This document shows positions 8,781 to 17,407 of a stretch of DNA of 64,000 bases, in pieces. A program made the translations under genes and the position numbers. Origin of the DNA: CALCKU01 sp964607445 (GTDB lineage Bacteria; Pseudomonadota; Alphaproteobacteria; Caulobacterales; Maricaulaceae); contig CAZSKN010000006.1 in the NCBI GenBank assembly GCA_964607445.1, positions 1 through 64,000 of the forward strand, given 5' to 3'. How positions within the stretch are numbered: position 1 is the first letter of the stretch; every line of letters begins with the position of its first letter. The notes under the pieces were generated by a model that was not told the origin of the DNA, ran no database searches, and was given only the letters and a program-made list of their open reading frames with translations.

Positions 8781-11057
8781 TTAATAGCGAATTACGGCTT
8801 CAACCCCCCACTTTACAGGTTCATTGATAGACGCATTAGGGAAGCCCCCTAGAGCTGTAACCGCCGATATATGTCGGTCATTAAAAATGTTTTGCCCAAA
8901 GACCGCAAGCTCCCAAACATCATCAGGGTCACTGATAGAGGCCCGTAAATCTACTTCTGTCCAAGCATCATTACTGAAGGTGCTTGTATCTTGATTAGTC
9001 TCCAAGAAGAAAACACCGCTTTGCGTCTTCAAGGTTGCCCCAATCTGACCTAAATATGACCCGATTTCCTTCTCGTAATTCGCATTAATATAGGCCTGAA
9101 AACTAGGTGCACGTGTTAATTCGTTACCTGCAACATCAACTGGCGCTAAAGGAAGAGGGGCCCCAATCGGGAAAGGTCCGGTTGTTGACGAAATCGCCGG
9201 AATTTGACCTTCTGTAATCTCTGTATCCAGTACAGAAATATTTGCAGAGACCGTCAGGTCATCTGTCAACAATAGTGAGCCTTCCACCTCAAACCCAAAG
9301 ATGTCAGCCGCGCCAACATTTTGGATATCCACACCACCGGTTGGCACAGGAAGACGAATTTGCAAATTCGAATAATCATATACGAAAGCAGAAGCATTTA
9401 GCCGCGCGCGCCCATTGGCGAAGTCCGACTTAAATCCAGCTTCAAAGGCGTCAACATCTTCGGAGTCAAAGGCAGGCGTTAAACCAAAAGAATTAAACCC
9501 ACCACTCTTAAAGCCCTGACTGTAGCTCGCATATAACAAGACATCATCTGTCGCCTTATAATCGACGACAACACGCGGAGAAAAATCATCAAATGAAGCG
9601 TCTGAAACAAATTCGGGCGGATTGGCAAATGGGAAGCCGGCTGGCAATGTCGCCCCACCAAAGAAGAAGGGAGGTAAAGTTCCGCCATTGATAGTCGTCA
9701 CGACCTGATCATTGGTAAAATCTTTATCTTCCGAGCTATAGCGCCCGCCCAATGTGATCGAGAGGCGGTCAGAAATATCATAGGTAAAATCACCGAAAAT
9801 AGCGTAGGCCTCGGTATCTTGCGACGCATCGAATACGGCCTCTGTACCTAGACCAAATAAGCCACGGAAGTTACGAATTTGAAACAGCAAATCTGCCGTT
9901 TCATTAAAATAGAAACCGCCCACAATCCATGAGAATGGCCCGCTACCCGTTGAAGCCAGACGCAACTCTTGGGAGAACTGCTCTGATTCGATATCGCCAT
10001 TATTATTAAACAATTGCAACGGCCCACTATCAGAGTCTTGCGTTCCGACAAGATCCCAGCTTCTATAGGCCGAAATCGTGCTTAAATTAGCCCAACCCAA
10101 ATCAATTTCACCTGATAAAGTTAAAGCGTAACTCTCTGAATCTGCGAGATTTTCATCATTTAGGTTAAACCCGTCATTTTCTAAAACTTCGTCCAAATCT
10201 GCGCGTGGCACAAAGGGCGAACCTATACCATTTGTATCCCCAACGCCTGTCACAGGAATCAAAGCCGGGTTTGCAGTCCGGTCCTGATATTCACCAATCA
10301 GATCAAACACCACATTCTCTGTCGGCTCATACCGTAAAGAAGCACGTGCAGAGAAATCTTCCGACCCGCCAATACCGCTCCCGTCAAAGGCATTTTCGCC
10401 AAATCCGTCTTTATCACTATATCCGACCGCAAGACGCCCTGATAGCGTGTCTGTCAGCCCGCCAGACACAACACCACTGACATTGTAATCACCAAAACTC
10501 GTGGCTCCGACCTTAAATTCGCCTTCAAACTCCTGTGTCGGACGCTTTGTCGTGACCAGCACCGCACCCGCCGTCGAATTTCGACCATATAGAGTCCCTT
10601 GTGGACCGCGTAGAACCTGAATGGAATCAACATCTAGCAAATCAGCCGTAGAAAAACTCAGACGTGCTATATAGACGCCATCGACATAAACCCCTACAGG
10701 CTCATCGTTAAAGATATTACCGCCGCCATTCGCGCCGCCAATACCCCGAATACTCAGAGGCGCACCGCTATAGCCCACCGTATTTGTCGTCACAAAACCC
10801 GGAATAGCGCCATTTAAATCTTCAATCGTCCGCACATCATTTTCATCTAGAAAACTTGCTGTTGCCGTGGTTACAGCAATAGGCACATCCTGCTGGTTTT
10901 CTTCTCTGCGTTGAGCGGTAACAACAATTTCATCCAAGGCAGATACGCTTGGTGATTGTTGAGCCAAGGCCGTAACCGGTGCCAACACCCCCGCTGCTAC
11001 GATTGCAAGTGTACTGGAGGCCGATATTAAATGCTTTTTCTTGTGAGTGAGTTTCAT
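8781..11057 (-). CDS. TonB-dependent outer-membrane receptor
   Basis: A 758-residue receptor. It begins with a signal peptide ending near ALAQQ, then a TonB-box-like DEIVVTAQRR and a plug domain (DVPIAVTTATASFL, SIRGIGG, VYVDGVYIAR, LRGPQGTLYGRNSTAGAV), followed by a 22-strand type barrel that ends in a terminal aromatic residue (VIRY). The gene starts at ATG 11057 behind a strong AAGGGGAGA ribosome binding site. It heads the minus-strand catabolic run and presumably imports the compound degraded by it. Receptors of this plug type in sphingomonads and relatives often serve aromatic or xenobiotic catabolism; iron chelates remain possible. Confidence 0.95.
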   Translation of the reverse strand: MKLTHKKKHLISASSTLAIVAAGVLAPVTALAQQSPSVSALDEIVVTAQRREENQQDVPIAVTTATASFLDENDVRTIEDLNGAIPGFVTTNTVGYSGAPLSIRGIGGANGGGNIFNDEPVGVYVDGVYIARLSFSTADLLDVDSIQVLRGPQGTLYGRNSTAGAVLVTTKRPTQEFEGEFKVGATSFGDYNVSGVVSGGLTDTLSGRLAVGYSDKDGFGENAFDGSGIGGSEDFSARASLRYEPTENVVFDLIGEYQDRTANPALIPVTGVGDTNGIGSPFVPRADLDEVLENDGFNLNDENLADSESYALTLSGEIDLGWANLSTISAYRSWDLVGTQDSDSGPLQLFNNNGDIESEQFSQELRLASTGSGPFSWIVGGFYFNETADLLFQIRNFRGLFGLGTEAVFDASQDTEAYAIFGDFTYDISDRLSITLGGRYSSEDKDFTNDQVVTTINGGTLPPFFFGGATLPAGFPFANPPEFVSDASFDDFSPRVVVDYKATDDVLLYASYSQGFKSGGFNSFGLTPAFDSEDVDAFEAGFKSDFANGRARLNASAFVYDYSNLQIRLPVPTGGVDIQNVGAADIFGFEVEGSLLLTDDLTVSANISVLDTEITEGQIPAISSTTGPFPIGAPLPLAPVDVAGNELTRAPSFQAYINANYEKEIGSYLGQIGATLKTQSGVFFLETNQDTSTFSNDAWTEVDLRASISDPDDVWELAVFGQNIFNDRHISAVTALGGFPNASINEPVKWGVEAVIRY

Positions 11058-11542
11058 CTCTTCTCCCCTTTTTCATTTTATACGTTTGTTTGAAACATAT
11101 GTATGAATTATAATAAGTCAAGAAAAAATTTTTTAAAGACCTTGAGGCCTTAATGTTTCAAGAGATTATGTATGATAGTCAATTTGCGACTATTAACTGG
11201 ATCTCTATGTGTCTTACAAGACAGACACTCCCTTGGTTAGGCTTTGATGATCTCTAGGTAATTTATCAATCATAAATGGACATCTCAGTAACATTTGACT
11301 TTTATAGAGCCGCGCCGCATGGTTTTAATCTGGCATTTGAATCAGATGTAAACCAAAATATGAAGTGGATGTCATGCGTTTACGCGCACATGGACTGGGG
11401 GTTTTCAACTCTATCAAAATATTTAATAGGTTTTGGGATACTCTTACCTGCTGATTTCTTGTGAGATGTGAACTGATAGACCTGACTATTGGTTTGAATT
11501 AAATAATTTGATAGCAGCGCCGCAATATGATTGGAATTTAAC
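11058..11542. other. 485-base intergenic region between divergent TonB receptor and MarR genes
   Basis: No supportable gene is seen. The left end holds the receptor ribosome binding site (11061-11070) and an AT-rich stretch with an 8-bp ACATATGT palindrome near 11094-11101, a plausible receptor promoter zone. A 62-codon frame at 11276-11464 has no recognisable domain and no good ribosome binding site. The region separates the intact catabolic run from a strip containing pseudogenes and may itself include unrecognised gene remains. Confidence 0.4.
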
Positions 11543-12049
11543 ATGGCATCAGATCAAGAAAAAATGGAAAGTCGGTTCGGGCCTGCTATTTTCGGCCTTG
11601 TTGAAGATAGCTCAATCCGGCATCTTTGGCGCCTAAGTTTTCTGGCTAATTTTATGACTGTGCCAATTTATGCAGAACTCGGCAAAAAATACAAAATGAC
11701 ACGCGCCGAAGTCGCCATCCTTTATTGTCTTTATAGAGGTAAGGAGTTACTGGCCCAAGACATTGTTCTGGCGACCTCTCAACCCAAAAATACAATTAGT
11801 AGAGCCGTATCTATACTTTTAAAAAAAGAACTTATACGTCGCCGCACCAATGAAACGGATCGCCGTGCTAAGACATTATTACTTACCGAAGCTGGCAACG
11901 AAATCATCGTTGAGATCATGCCCTATTTCAGAAAACGGCAATACGCGATGCGTGAATCTCTAAGTCAAGAAGAAAAAGAAATATTCGATAAACTTATTAC
12001 AAAAATACTTCTCTCAATGCCAAATTGGCCCAAAGTCAAAGCAGAATAA
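11543..12049 (+). CDS. MarR-family transcriptional regulator
   Basis: A winged-helix regulator of about 168 residues. The helix-turn-helix is at EVAILYCLYRGKELLAQDIV...NTISRAVSILLKKELI and the wing is RRRTNETDRRAKTLLLTEAG, the classic MarR wing. The start at ATG 11543 follows GGAA by about 6 bases; an in-frame TTG lies 12 bases earlier. Such dimers usually repress nearby catabolic genes until an aromatic ligand binds. It faces away from the TonB receptor run and towards the DsbA/HCCA-isomerase gene and the pseudogenes, so it may be the regulator of a now partly lost pathway. Confidence 0.9.
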   Translation: MASDQEKMESRFGPAIFGLVEDSSIRHLWRLSFLANFMTVPIYAELGKKYKMTRAEVAILYCLYRGKELLAQDIVLATSQPKNTISRAVSILLKKELIRRRTNETDRRAKTLLLTEAGNEIIVEIMPYFRKRQYAMRESLSQEEKEIFDKLITKILLSMPNWPKVKAE

Positions 12050-12054
12050 AATGA

Positions 12055-12195
12055 TACTTTGTCCCTGAAAATGAACTCACGCTGCCTCTAAATATTTGTT
12101 TTTATTACACATTCCGTCAAATCCATTATGAGCACCACGAAGACACGGAACCTGTGGGTTTCATTCATGAAGGTTGTTTCTGCGACCCACAATAA
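12055..12195 (+). pseudogene. probable C-terminal remnant of an unidentified gene
   Basis: Within the 307 bases between the MarR and DsbA-like genes, one frame stays open for about 46 codons without a start codon and ends at TAA 12193-12195. Its translation has a protein-like tail (HYEHHEDTEPVGFIHEGCFC). This composition, rich in His, Glu and Cys, is unlike random AT-rich spacer, which suggests the end of a deleted gene. I do not recognise the family. The rest of the interval shows nothing supportable except the ribosome binding site of the next gene. Confidence 0.35.
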
Positions 12196-12356
12196 AACAC
12201 AAATTTAAAAATTACCGAGTCCAGAACGCTTATTGGAACATACAGTCGGGTCTATTGATATATATTTGACCACAAATGATAGATTTATGTCCTGAACTGC
12301 TATTCACATGCAGGGAAAAATCAGCATATTGAGGTCAATAATATTAAGGAGTAACA

Positions 12357-13013
12357 ATGTCTGAGCCTGTTGATGTCTATTGGTCTTTTCGAAGTCCGTA
12401 TTCTTATTTGGTAACGCCCGATCTCCTGCGCCTTCGAGAAGACTTTGACATTGAATTAAATTTGCGCATTATTCTACCGACGGTTCTTAGAGCTGGGCAA
12501 ACGCTTTTCAATTCGTCTAATAAAAAGCCGGTGCAATATATTCTAATGGATTGTATGCGTCGCGCGGAATTTTTAGGACTGCCGATAGCGTTTCCCAAAC
12601 CCGACCCCATAGTTCAAAGCCTAGAAACCTTCGAATTAGCTAAAGACCAACCCTATATTTATCGTTTAAGCAAACTTGGCGTCGAAGCCCAACGCCGAGG
12701 TAAGGGCATAGATTTCGCGGCCAACCTATCCCGCCGGATATGGGGCGGAACAGAAAATTGGCATATAGGCGATCATATGAAAAATGCGGCCGCCGAGTCC
12801 GGCCTTGATCTTTCTGATATGGATAAAGCGATCGAAAATTCTGATCATTTAGATGAAATTGAACGCAATTTTCAAACCCGAGATGCGGCCGGGCATTGGG
12901 GCGTGCCGACTATGGTTGTGCGCGAAGAACCGTTTTTTGGACAAGACCGTATAGACACTTTGCGGTGGCGGCTGGACAAATTTGGTCTTAAAAAATCAGA
13001 AGGCTCAAAGTAA
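12357..13013 (+). CDS. DsbA-family protein, 2-hydroxychromene-2-carboxylate isomerase-like
   Basis: A 218-residue thioredoxin-fold protein with inserted helical domain, of the DsbA/HCCA isomerase (kappa-GST) group. The start VDVYWSFRSPYSYLV replaces the DsbA CxxC with a Ser-containing motif, as in HCCA isomerases, and the C-terminal AAGHWGVPTMVVREEPFFGQDRID matches the family end including the cis-Pro. It has a good AAGGAG site before ATG 12357. HCCA isomerases act in naphthalene and related aromatic degradation using glutathione. It is the only intact enzyme gene in this decaying strip. Confidence 0.85.
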   Translation: MSEPVDVYWSFRSPYSYLVTPDLLRLREDFDIELNLRIILPTVLRAGQTLFNSSNKKPVQYILMDCMRRAEFLGLPIAFPKPDPIVQSLETFELAKDQPYIYRLSKLGVEAQRRGKGIDFAANLSRRIWGGTENWHIGDHMKNAAAESGLDLSDMDKAIENSDHLDEIERNFQTRDAAGHWGVPTMVVREEPFFGQDRIDTLRWRLDKFGLKKSEGSK

Positions 13014-13024
13014 GGAATGACATT

Positions 13025-13790
13025 ATGGATTTAGGTATCAAAGGTAAAAAGCGATTGTAGCAGGAGCGAGGGTGTAGAGATATATCTCTCGGCACGCGGC
13101 GAAGACCGGCTAATGGCTTCGGCGAAAGAAATCGCGGATAAAACCGGGGCGAAAGTTACGCCTGTTGTAGCAGATCATTCCAAACCAGACGGCCGGCAAG
13201 CTCGTCGGAAAGCCTGTCCTGAACCGGATATTTTGGTCACAACTATATCAACGCCACCCATCATTTTTGGTTATAATAAACTCACAGAAGATGACTGGTA
13301 TAATTCGATTAATCTTGGTTTGATTGGCCCCGTTGAACTTATGCCACAGGTGACAGCAAGCATGTCGGAGCGGCGTTGGGACCGTATTGTCAATATCGGA
13401 ACCGTAGCGGCAAAGCTGCCGATGCAAATGCGCTTGTTATCTGGCCCATGCGATCAGCGTTAATCAACTACACGGCTGTTGTATCAAGGCAAGTTGCCAA
13501 GCACGGAGTCATTATCAACAATGTTCTTCCCGGAATGATTGCCCCCCGGCATGTATACAGCCGCGAAAGAATGGGCCGCCGCTCAAAATATACCCCAAGA
13601 AGAATTTGATCTAGCTGATCGTAAACAACAGCTCTTATAAAGGGTTGTGGACACATTTAACATTCCAACTGGCACGGTTTCAAACTCTGATGATGTTGGC
13701 AAAACCGTAGCAATGTTTTGCAGCCAATTTGCGCGGTATACAGTGGGGCAAAGCCTCATTGTCGATGGAGGTCTCGCGCCTCTAATATGA
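13025..13790 (+). pseudogene. SDR-family oxidoreductase, frameshifted pseudogene
   Basis: Pieces of one short-chain dehydrogenase are readable in successive frames. ATG 13025 begins MDLGIKGKK and is broken within about 12 codons by small deletions where the glycine-rich TGxxxGxG loop should be. A central part at about 13113-13440 includes PDILVTTIST and DRIVNIGTVAAKLP. Another frame gives INYTAVVSRQVAKHGVIINN around 13460-13530, and a last piece (TVGQSLIVDGG) ends at TGA 13788-13790. At least three indels are needed to join them. It starts 12 bases after the isomerase gene, so it was once in the same operon. Confidence 0.85.
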
Positions 13791-14161
13791 TATTCTGGGT
13801 ATTTTAATGAAATCAGAACAAGGTAATCTCTCTCCCTTATATCCGAATGATCTTCTAGGTCTTTGAGCATTTTCGGGGCGTTCTCGACATAAGATTTCAA
13901 ACGCGCTTTCGACACCGTGTCCCCGATGCAAGCTTCAAGATATTCCAGTGCCGCCTCAGCTGTGTCGTCTTCGCCATGTTCAGCCATTAAATGATTACAC
14001 GGAATCCAAATACCCCCGCCAGATGTCGCAGATGTACCGCCATACATATCCGACTTTTCAACAACAAGGACTTTCCCGCCATGATCATGAGCTGTAATCG
14101 CCGCTGTTAACGCACCTGCGCCCGAACCGACAACTAAAAGATCAACATCAATTGAGTCCAC
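13791..14161 (-). pseudogene. truncated FAD-binding 3-ketosteroid dehydrogenase-like protein
   Basis: The first roughly 115 codons from GTG 14161 encode the N-terminal FAD-binding domain of the fumarate-reductase/ketosteroid-dehydrogenase family: VDLLVVGSGAGALTAAITA (dinucleotide fold), then KVLVVEKSDMYGGTSATSGG with the conserved GGTSA. Family members are about 500-570 residues, but homology stops near 13800-13830. The frame then runs antisense into the SDR pseudogene (to 13583), so the remaining catalytic and substrate domains are missing. The junction with the SDR end suggests a deletion that fused two convergent catabolic gene remnants. Confidence 0.8.
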
Positions 14162-14516
14162 CCCCTCATACCTTGATTTTAGTTTAAAAAATTACGCATT
14201 ATAAGAGCTGACGCTTCATAGACTTGATGTCATAATGCGTAAAATCACTCTTATTTTCACACGAATAGCCCGTCAATTCCACGCCAGTTCAATCATCGTG
14301 GCAAAACGAGCAGACTTAGATCATAAAACCATTTGTCTCACCCGCGTCGGGTTTTCAATTGGAAAAGATCGGGTGGATTGACAAGAATAGGTGTCCACCT
14401 GTTTGTAAGGGGGGCGATGTTATTTACGTGGCTAACCGGCTTTCGGTTTTTCTACCTCGACAAAATTATACTGTCCTCCTATGAGGCATGTAATATATGC
14501 ATCAGGAATAACAACA
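14162..14516. other. 355-base intergenic region with an 11-bp inverted repeat
   Basis: No gene is supportable here. A short plus-strand frame at 14333-14533 has no domain and overlaps the well-supported start of the TPR gene. The notable content is the inverted repeat at 14192-14242, listed separately. The stretch lies upstream of the truncated flavoprotein and may hold its former promoter, and that of the TPR/oxygenase gene, whose AGGA site is at 14504-14507. Confidence 0.4.
14192..14242. repeat. 11-bp perfect inverted repeat, 29-base spacer
   Basis: TTACGCATTAT at 14192-14202 is exactly complementary to ATAATGCGTAA at 14232-14242. It lies between two divergent genes, one of them a remnant. 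It could be a paired regulator binding site, a stem-loop, or the ends of a very small decayed insertion. No flanking target duplication was seen. Confidence 0.6.
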
Positions 14517-16202
14517 ATGACAGCATTGGTTGAGGCACTTCAGAATATCTATAAAACCTATCAAATGGGTGATAATATTTCCGCTGAAGTCGAATTACGA
14601 TCCCTCCTAAAGTCCTACCCTAAAAACCCAGATGTTCTGCGATTAGGTGCTTTAACAGCGTTAGGCGTAAATCAGCTTGTGCAGGCTGATCAACGCCTTG
14701 CAAATGCCGCTAAATTGTCAGGAATGACGATTGAGATGACGAATACTCGCGGTAATATCATGAAAGCCGCCGCAGATTGGGCGGGGGCAGAGGCGGCTTA
14801 TAATACCGTTTTAAATGCAGACCCAAATTATAAGCCCGTCTACGGGAATTTATTAGATTTATTTGTCCAATCCGGACAGGCAAAACGTGTATTGAGCGTC
14901 TTGGACACTGATCACGATTTTGGCGAAATGGGCGTTTATGCCCGGACACAAGCTTTAACGAATTTAGGACGGTATGATGACGCCCTGAACGTCATAATCA
15001 AGGCAAATCCAAAATCATATAAAAGTGAGTTTTTAATGCAGCGCATAAAGGTTCTGGCCAACCTGGGGCGCTTGGAAGAAATGCAAACTTCGCTGCGAGA
15101 GCTATCGCCACAATCTATATTTGCGCCTGACGCTTTAATGGTGGCGGTCAATGCCTACGAAATGCGGGGCTTACGCGCAGATGCTCTGGATACAATTGCC
15201 ATGACCTGTGCGAACCCAGATGCCATCCCCAAAACATTAGTGAAAGGTACAAGTTTATTACGGCGAATGGGTAACAATCATGCCTCTCAAGACCTTTTGC
15301 AAACCGCCATTCATCGCTTCAAAAAACATCCAGATATTCTTTCAGAACAGGCAAATGTCGCTTTAAAGGAAAAAGATATAGAATTAAGCTGTGCACTATA
15401 CAAGCAAGCGCTCTCAGCCCGACCCGGTGATATCGGCATTTTAATGGGATATGCGCAAGCTGCCTTAGTTGCAAAGCGTTATGATATTTGCCAGCAAATG
15501 CTCCAAGGGGCAATGACCCAAGCCCCCAATAACCAATTCTTGCTCGCACTTGCAGCCAGTTTGCAACGTGTAACCGGAGGCTCGCATAAAGGCCTGTATG
15601 ATTATGACAAATTCGTGCGCGTTTATACACTAGACCCACCTGAAGGCTATGCCGATATAGAAAGCTTTAACGCGGCTTTAAAGACTGCATTAACTGATCT
15701 GCATGCGTATAAAAATACGCCCGTCAATCAGTCTTTACGAAATGGCACCCAGACAGATATGGATCTGTCTCTTGTTGAACACCCAGTTGTTCAATCGTTT
15801 TTTAAAGCCATCGAGGCTCCAATACGAAACTATATGAAACTCTTGGGTCAAGACAAACAACATCCCTTAATACGTCGCAATCGAAATGATTATCGTATTA
15901 GTGGCGCTTGGTCTGTCTGTCTTTTTGAAGGGGGGCATCATGTAAATCATGTGCATCCAATGGGATGGTTGAGTTCGTCCTATTATGTGGACGTACCTAG
16001 TTCCGTTGACGCGGAGACACATGAAGGTTGGTTAAAATTCGGAGAACCGGCGCTCGACCTACCAGAGTGTGGCCCCGAAAAATTCATTCAACCCAAACCG
16101 GGCCGTCTTGTTTTGTTTCCATCTTATATGTGGCACGGCACAGTTCCGTTTACGGGTAAAGACACACGACTTACCCTGCCCTTTGATGTTGTACCAGCTT
16201 AA
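14517..16202 (+). CDS. TPR-repeat protein with C-terminal putative 2OG-Fe(II) oxygenase domain
   Basis: About 561 residues from ATG 14517, chosen because AGGA lies 9 bases before it; an in-frame ATG 36 bases upstream has no better site. Residues 1 to about 350 are tetratricopeptide-like helical repeats (for example AAADWAGAEAAYNTVLNADP). The C-terminal 200 residues match the 2OG-FeII oxygenase family that often follows TPRs: VNHVHPMGWLSSSYYVDVP, then KPGRLVLFPSYMWHGT and DTRLTLPFDV, supplying His/His iron ligands and the Arg for 2-oxoglutarate. Likely a protein or small-molecule hydroxylase; target unknown. It converges on the sulfur operon. Confidence 0.85.
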   Translation: MTALVEALQNIYKTYQMGDNISAEVELRSLLKSYPKNPDVLRLGALTALGVNQLVQADQRLANAAKLSGMTIEMTNTRGNIMKAAADWAGAEAAYNTVLNADPNYKPVYGNLLDLFVQSGQAKRVLSVLDTDHDFGEMGVYARTQALTNLGRYDDALNVIIKANPKSYKSEFLMQRIKVLANLGRLEEMQTSLRELSPQSIFAPDALMVAVNAYEMRGLRADALDTIAMTCANPDAIPKTLVKGTSLLRRMGNNHASQDLLQTAIHRFKKHPDILSEQANVALKEKDIELSCALYKQALSARPGDIGILMGYAQAALVAKRYDICQQMLQGAMTQAPNNQFLLALAASLQRVTGGSHKGLYDYDKFVRVYTLDPPEGYADIESFNAALKTALTDLHAYKNTPVNQSLRNGTQTDMDLSLVEHPVVQSFFKAIEAPIRNYMKLLGQDKQHPLIRRNRNDYRISGAWSVCLFEGGHHVNHVHPMGWLSSSYYVDVPSSVDAETHEGWLKFGEPALDLPECGPEKFIQPKPGRLVLFPSYMWHGTVPFTGKDTRLTLPFDVVPA

Positions 16203-16210
16203 CATTTAGC

Positions 16211-16238
16211 GCCTTAAAAAACCTCAAGTTTTTTAGGC
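16211..16238. terminator. possible bidirectional terminator between TPR gene and cysH
   Basis: An inverted repeat, GCCTTAAAAAAC at 16211-16222 and GTTTTTTAGGC at 16228-16238, lies between the convergent stop codons and includes the cysH stop. The A/T-rich arms would give a U-run after a short GC clamp in both directions. The stem is weak in GC, so termination efficiency is uncertain. Confidence 0.35.
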
Positions 16239-17407
16239 CTTTCAACGGGCACCCATTTTCCACCAATATAATGGATCCCGCATTCAGTTTTGTCGTAATT
16301 ACGCCAACGTCCGGCACGAGGGTCTTCGCCTTCGGCCACACGTGTCGTGCAGGGTTGGCACCCGATTGATTTAAACCCTAAACTTAGCATCGGATGTGGC
16401 GGAAGATCATGTTTTCGCATATAAGCGGTAACATCTTTCGCTGTCCAATACGCCAATGGATTGACTTTGGCCTGACGCCCGCCTGTTTCTAGGATGGGCA
16501 TGTCGTGACGGTCCGGGGTTTGGTAACGTTTGCGTCCTGTAATCCGGGCTTCAAACCCTTCAATAGCCTGATTCAGTGGCAGCACTTTTCGAATACCGCA
16601 ACAGGCATCTGGGTCGCTTTCATTTAACGTTCCGTTTGGGTCTTCCGCTTTAACCGTCTTAAGGTCAGGCATGATATTTCTGAAATCTGTTAATCCTAAA
16701 TCCGAAATCAAGACATCACGATAACCGAGTGTTTCCCTGAAGTGTTTTCCTGTATCTAAAAATATAATTGGCAAGTTTTTATCTATACGCGATACCATAT
16801 GCAACATGACGGCTGAATCGACCCCCAAAGATGAGGCCAGAACAATTTTACCATCATATTCCTTAATTGCCCGGCGCAAGGATTGTTCCGCCGAAAGGCC
16901 AAAATATGGATCTTTCGATGTTGCCGCCAAAACAGAGGTCTTACGGGCATCAAATACAGTCATAGCTGGGCCATTATGAAAGGCATAGCCGCGCTGATAG
17001 GTTAAACTAAATGCATCCATGGCGGAAAACCAATCCGATTCGGCTTGACGCACAAATGTATCATTATCGACTTTTACGGCATCAAAACCGCATTGTAATG
17101 CATAGACATATTGATCTGGAATCAAAGGCCCATCTGCAATCAGAAGTCCCTTATATCCATATTTTTTACGCAATTCTCGCGCAATCGAAAACCCTCGCCC
17201 GTCGGCAAAACTTGGGAACTCCACCAAGAGGGTTGAAATATTTGGCAAATGCATTTGTATAAGACTAAGATCAATATCATTAGAAACCCGCAGATTGTCC
17301 GCGCGATTACTCGCGTTAAATTCTTCAAGATCGAGAATGTTTTCAAAAGCTGAAGCGGACTCGACATGACCATCACGTATTAATACATTTTCACTAGGCT
17401 GCAGCAT
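16214..17407 (-). CDS. cysH: DUF934-CysH fusion: adenylylsulfate (APS/PAPS) reductase
   Basis: A 397-residue two-domain protein. Residues 1 to about 130 form a DUF934 domain (FADGRGFSIARELR, ALQCGFDAVKVD), normally a separate small protein next to sulfite reductase. Residues 160-397 are an APS/PAPS reductase: the PP-loop ASSLGVDSAVMLHM, the paired cysteines C269-C270 and C350/C353 that bind a [4Fe-4S] cluster, and the catalytic ECGIH cysteine C376. The four cluster cysteines point to the APS-reducing type, which makes sulfite from APS with thioredoxin. It overlaps cysI by 14 bases and is the last gene of the operon. Confidence 0.92.
   Translation of the reverse strand: MLQPSENVLIRDGHVESASAFENILDLEEFNASNRADNLRVSNDIDLSLIQMHLPNISTLLVEFPSFADGRGFSIARELRKKYGYKGLLIADGPLIPDQYVYALQCGFDAVKVDNDTFVRQAESDWFSAMDAFSLTYQRGYAFHNGPAMTVFDARKTSVLAATSKDPYFGLSAEQSLRRAIKEYDGKIVLASSLGVDSAVMLHMVSRIDKNLPIIFLDTGKHFRETLGYRDVLISDLGLTDFRNIMPDLKTVKAEDPNGTLNESDPDACCGIRKVLPLNQAIEGFEARITGRKRYQTPDRHDMPILETGGRQAKVNPLAYWTAKDVTAYMRKHDLPPHPMLSLGFKSIGCQPCTTRVAEGEDPRAGRWRNYDKTECGIHYIGGKWVPVERPKKLEVF

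Noticed and set aside
11276..11464. 62-codon plus-strand frame between the TonB receptor and MarR genes
   Set aside because: No recognisable domain, no good ribosome binding site and isolated in a gene-poor gap; could be a remnant, but not supportable as a gene.
13583..13790. C-terminal part of the long minus-strand frame of the truncated flavoprotein
   Set aside because: Homology to the flavoprotein ends near 13800; the rest is antisense to the SDR pseudogene and is only fortuitous readthrough.
14333..14533. 66-codon frame before the TPR/oxygenase gene
   Set aside because: Overlaps the well-supported start of the TPR gene, has no domain and an unlikely composition.
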